Source of the DNA: Pseudomonas caspiana
GTDB lineage: Bacteria; Pseudomonadota; Gammaproteobacteria; Pseudomonadales; Pseudomonadaceae
Assembly: GCF_002158995.1 (NCBI RefSeq)
Contig: NZ_LOHF01000010.1
Location: 75,805-139,804 of the forward strand
Length of the DNA: 64,000 bases
Reading direction: 5' to 3'
Below the pieces are notes generated by a model that had not been told where the DNA came from, searched no databases, and saw nothing but the letters and a program-made list of their open reading frames with translations. This document shows, piece by piece, positions 61,906 through 64,000 of this stretch; position 1 is the first letter of the stretch, and every line of letters starts with the position of its first letter. A program made the translations under genes and the position numbers.

Positions 61906-62106
61906 ATCGCGCGGCCTCGCGGCATTTCAGAACCTGTAGGAGCGCACGAGCACCGAGAGGCCACGATGGCGGCGTATCAGACAGTTCACAATCGCGGCCT
62001 CGCGGCATTTCGGCGAACCTGTAGGAGCGCACGAGCACCGCGAGGCCGCGATGGCGGTGTATCAGACAGTTCACAATCGCGGCCTCGCAGTGCTCGCGCA
62101 CTCCTG
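61906..62106. repeat. Tandem 85-bp REP/BIME repeat, about 2.3 copies
   Basis: Two near-identical units start at 61935 and 62020 (each TGTAGGAGCGCACGAGCACC and onward), preceded by the tail of a third at 61906-61934. Each unit is itself an inverted repeat around ATCAGACAGTTCACAATCGC. It fills most of the 418-bp gap between the OprD and LysR genes. Confidence 0.85.
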
Positions 62107-62237
62107 GCGGATCAAGTGTTTGCTGCGCGAGGCAATCAACAGCACAAAAATACAAGGCAGCCCGTCAATAACAGTGCCTACTTGACCAGCAGACGCGCCT
62201 CGCGGCCTTTTCATTCCTTCAGTACCGGACCTACTCC

Positions 62238-63155
62238 ATGAATCGCAATGACCTGCGCCGAGTCGATTTGAATTTGCTGGTGATCTTTGAGGCGCTGATG
62301 TTCGAGCGCAACCTGACTCGGGTCGCGGAAAAACTGTTCATGGGCCAGCCCGCAGTCAGTGCTGCATTGTCTCGGCTGCGCGATCTGTTCGATGATCCGC
62401 TGTTATTACGCAACGGTCGCGGCATGGAGCCCACGGCGCGGGCACTGGATATCCTCAAGGAAATCCAGCCCGCGCTGGATACTATTTCCGGCGCGGTGAG
62501 CCGGGCCAAGGATTTCGATCCGTCGACCAGTTGTGATGTGTTCCGGATCGGCCTGTCTGATGACGCCGAGTTCGGCTTGCTGCCACCGTTGCTGCACCAG
62601 TTGCGTGAAGAAGCACCGGGTATCATCGTGGTGGTTCGCCGCGCCAACTATCTATTGATGCCAGCGCTGCTGGCTTCGGGGGAAATTTCAGTTGGCGTCA
62701 GCTACACCACTGACCTGCCCGCCAATGCCAAGCGCAAGAAGCTGCGTGATATCGACTGCAAGGTGTTGCGCGGCGATTCCCGACCTGGCGCGTTGACGCT
62801 CGACGAATACTGCGAACGACCTCACGCGATGGTGTCATTCTCCGGCGATCTATCCGGCAACATTGACATGGATCTGGCCAAAGTCGGGCGCACCCGCAAA
62901 GTCGTGTTGGGTGTGCCGCAGTTCAACGGTTTGCGTGCCTTGCTCGCGGGCACCGAACTGATCGCCACCGTGCCTGATTATGCTGCCTGCGCGCTGGTAG
63001 AAGGATGCGCCTTGCGTGCTGATGATCCGCCATTCCCGATTGTCCCGGCTGAGTTGTCGATGGTCTGGAGCGGGGTGCACGACAACGATCCCGCCGAGCG
63101 CTGGCTGCGCTCACGCATCAGCCAGCATATGTCCAAGACACCTGATGTGACTTGA
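62238..63155 (+). CDS. LysR-family regulator (NodD/LeuO-like)
   Basis: A 305-residue LysR protein starting MNRNDLRRVDLNLLVIFEAL, with the HTH FERNLTRVAEKLFMGQPAVS within 25-45; this opening is shared by the NodD/LinR-like subgroup. The effector domain begins near 95. Upstream lies the tandem REP; the ribosome site is weak. No divergent partner is close enough to name a target, although the following DoxX gene is a candidate. Confidence 0.9.
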   Translation: MNRNDLRRVDLNLLVIFEALMFERNLTRVAEKLFMGQPAVSAALSRLRDLFDDPLLLRNGRGMEPTARALDILKEIQPALDTISGAVSRAKDFDPSTSCDVFRIGLSDDAEFGLLPPLLHQLREEAPGIIVVVRRANYLLMPALLASGEISVGVSYTTDLPANAKRKKLRDIDCKVLRGDSRPGALTLDEYCERPHAMVSFSGDLSGNIDMDLAKVGRTRKVVLGVPQFNGLRALLAGTELIATVPDYAACALVEGCALRADDPPFPIVPAELSMVWSGVHDNDPAERWLRSRISQHMSKTPDVT

Positions 63156-63189
63156 GGCGTTTCGTAGACCGCGCTGACTGCCGACCACT

Positions 63190-63215
63190 AGTGGGAGCTG
63201 AGCTTGCTCGCGATG
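63190..63215. repeat. Single REP element
   Basis: GTGGGAGCTGAGCTTGCTCG and onward, a lone copy without its inverted partner, in the 329-bp gap after the LysR gene. The rest of the gap (63216-63484) shows only an AT-rich, promoter-like patch near 63380-63425. Confidence 0.7.
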
Positions 63216-63484
63216 AACGATGATGCCGTCTGCCTGAAACACTGCGGTGCCTGCATCGTCGGGATGCCGCGAAAACCAAGCGCTGCTCCCGTATGAGCGG
63301 CGCAAGTGGTGGGGTAGGCGATTACCGCCGCACCACCATCCAGCCGCGCTTTTGCGCACGACTGGACCAATAAAGCACAAGCATTCAATTATCATTTAGC
63401 TCTAACGTCGCACTATCAATTCCAGAGTTGGCCAGTACATGCAGACCCGCTGTCTTGGCCATTCCCAAATCTGGTTGGTGTGCG

Positions 63485-63916
63485 ATGAATCCTTCGACAG
63501 TAGAAAATTTATCCCTTGAAAATCGGGCCCGCGACTTCGGTCTTCTGTTCCTCAGGCTGAGTGCCGCCGCTTTTCTACTGGCCGTTCATGGCCTGCCCAA
63601 ACTGCTCGATTTCAACCATCAACTGACGCTTATCGAAGACCCGTTCCATATGGGGGCGCAGTTGACGCTGATTCTCGCGATCTTTGCCGAAGTCCTCTGC
63701 CCGCTGTTGATTGCGGCCGGGATCTTCGTGCGTCTTTCCTGCCTGCCGATTCTGTTCCTGCTGTTGGTGGCCCTGATTGTGGTTCACCCGGAATGGACAC
63801 TGGAGCAGGGCCAGTTTGGCTGGCTGTTACTGATTATTTTTACCACCGTGTTCATCGCCGGGCCGGGACGGCTCGCGCTCAACGCACGTTTCAACGGAGC
63901 GGTACGTTATGTCTGA
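63485..63916 (+). CDS. DoxX-family membrane protein
   Basis: A 143-residue inner-membrane protein with four predicted helices: FGLLFLRLSAAAFLLAVHGL at about 18-37, then LILAIFAEVLCPLLIAAGIF, LPILFLLLVALIVVHP and WLLLIIFTTVFIAGPGRLAL. The GLPKLLDF after helix 1 and AEVLCP in helix 2 are DoxX-type marks. ATG 63485 gives the standard N-terminus; the open frame from 63428 is not needed. It overlaps the next gene by 8 bp, so they are co-translated. Function of the family is poorly defined (redox or thiol-related roles). Confidence 0.85.
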   Translation: MNPSTVENLSLENRARDFGLLFLRLSAAAFLLAVHGLPKLLDFNHQLTLIEDPFHMGAQLTLILAIFAEVLCPLLIAAGIFVRLSCLPILFLLLVALIVVHPEWTLEQGQFGWLLLIIFTTVFIAGPGRLALNARFNGAVRYV

Positions 63917-64000
63917 TGCAAATTCTCTGGCCGATGAAGCGGTCGTGGTCAGCCAGCCGGCATTCAACGAGGTTGTGACGCTGGTGATCAAGCACCGCAT
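63909..64000 (+). CDS. ABM-type monooxygenase, N-terminal fragment (cut by window edge)
   Basis: Only 30 residues are seen, MSDANSLADEAVVVSQPAFN followed by EVVTLVIKHR. The VTLVIKHR strand resembles the first strand of antibiotic-biosynthesis-monooxygenase (ABM) domains in Pseudomonas membrane-associated forms, which is tentative on so short a sequence. Start ATG 63909 overlaps the DoxX stop by 8 bp. Confidence 0.5.
   Translation, partial: MSDANSLADEAVVVSQPAFNEVVTLVIKHR

Noticed and set aside
61906..62106. CRISPR-like impression from direct repeats
   Set aside because: Units are 85 bp, nearly identical over their whole length and without unique spacers; they match REP elements elsewhere in the window, and no cas genes are present.

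Overview
The window reads as a stretch of a Pseudomonas chromosome, probably from the syringae/fluorescens side of the genus. The grounds are two OprD-type porins, a DUF2790 periplasmic protein, a czcCBA heavy-metal efflux locus, many LysR/AraC/TetR regulators, GC-rich codon use, and inverted REP-type repeats beginning TGTAGGAG or TGTGGGAG in many intergenic gaps. I see no rRNA, tRNA, CRISPR array, phage or intact insertion sequence.

Layout. 1-5.4 kb: edge-cut 2-hydroxyacid dehydrogenase with an MFS transporter, an OprD porin, and a divergent Tat-exported aldo/keto reductase. 5.5-11.9 kb: Bcr-type MFS pump, TetR regulator and a two-gene RND pump, tied together by a shared dyad GTGAC-N14-GTCAC. 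11.9-14.7 kb: GFA protein, tautomerase with divergent LysR, zinc-ribbon protein. 15-23.3 kb: a run of redox modules in which four short-chain dehydrogenases sit beside their own AraC or TetR regulators. 23.3-25.6 kb: a decayed stretch with two frameshifted genes and a very small lipoprotein. 25.6-29.5 kb: Sel1-type lipoprotein, LysE exporter with LysR, nitroreductase.

29.5-39.1 kb is a metal-resistance locus: a sensor kinase/response regulator pair divergent from czcC-czcB-czcA, then a small secreted protein and a DUF2790 protein. An ATGACA-N4-TGTWAT box lies before czcC and again between the two small genes, which suggests one regulon. 39.2-50 kb: LysR plus MHS transporter plus acetylpolyamine amidohydrolase; a mechanosensitive channel with a cyclic-nucleotide-binding domain; an MBL hydrolase; an AraC gene; an MFS/LysR pair.

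50.4-58.6 kb is the most elaborate system: a winged-helix/NTPase regulator, a FixJ-type response regulator, a stand-alone receiver and an 1859-residue protein joining a Ser/Thr-kinase-like domain, an AAA-type ATPase, a TPR-like region, GAF, PAS and a histidine kinase, all on one strand with short gaps. 58.7-64 kb: chloroperoxidase-like hydrolase, short AraC regulator, second OprD porin, LysR, DoxX protein and the start of an ABM-type monooxygenase.
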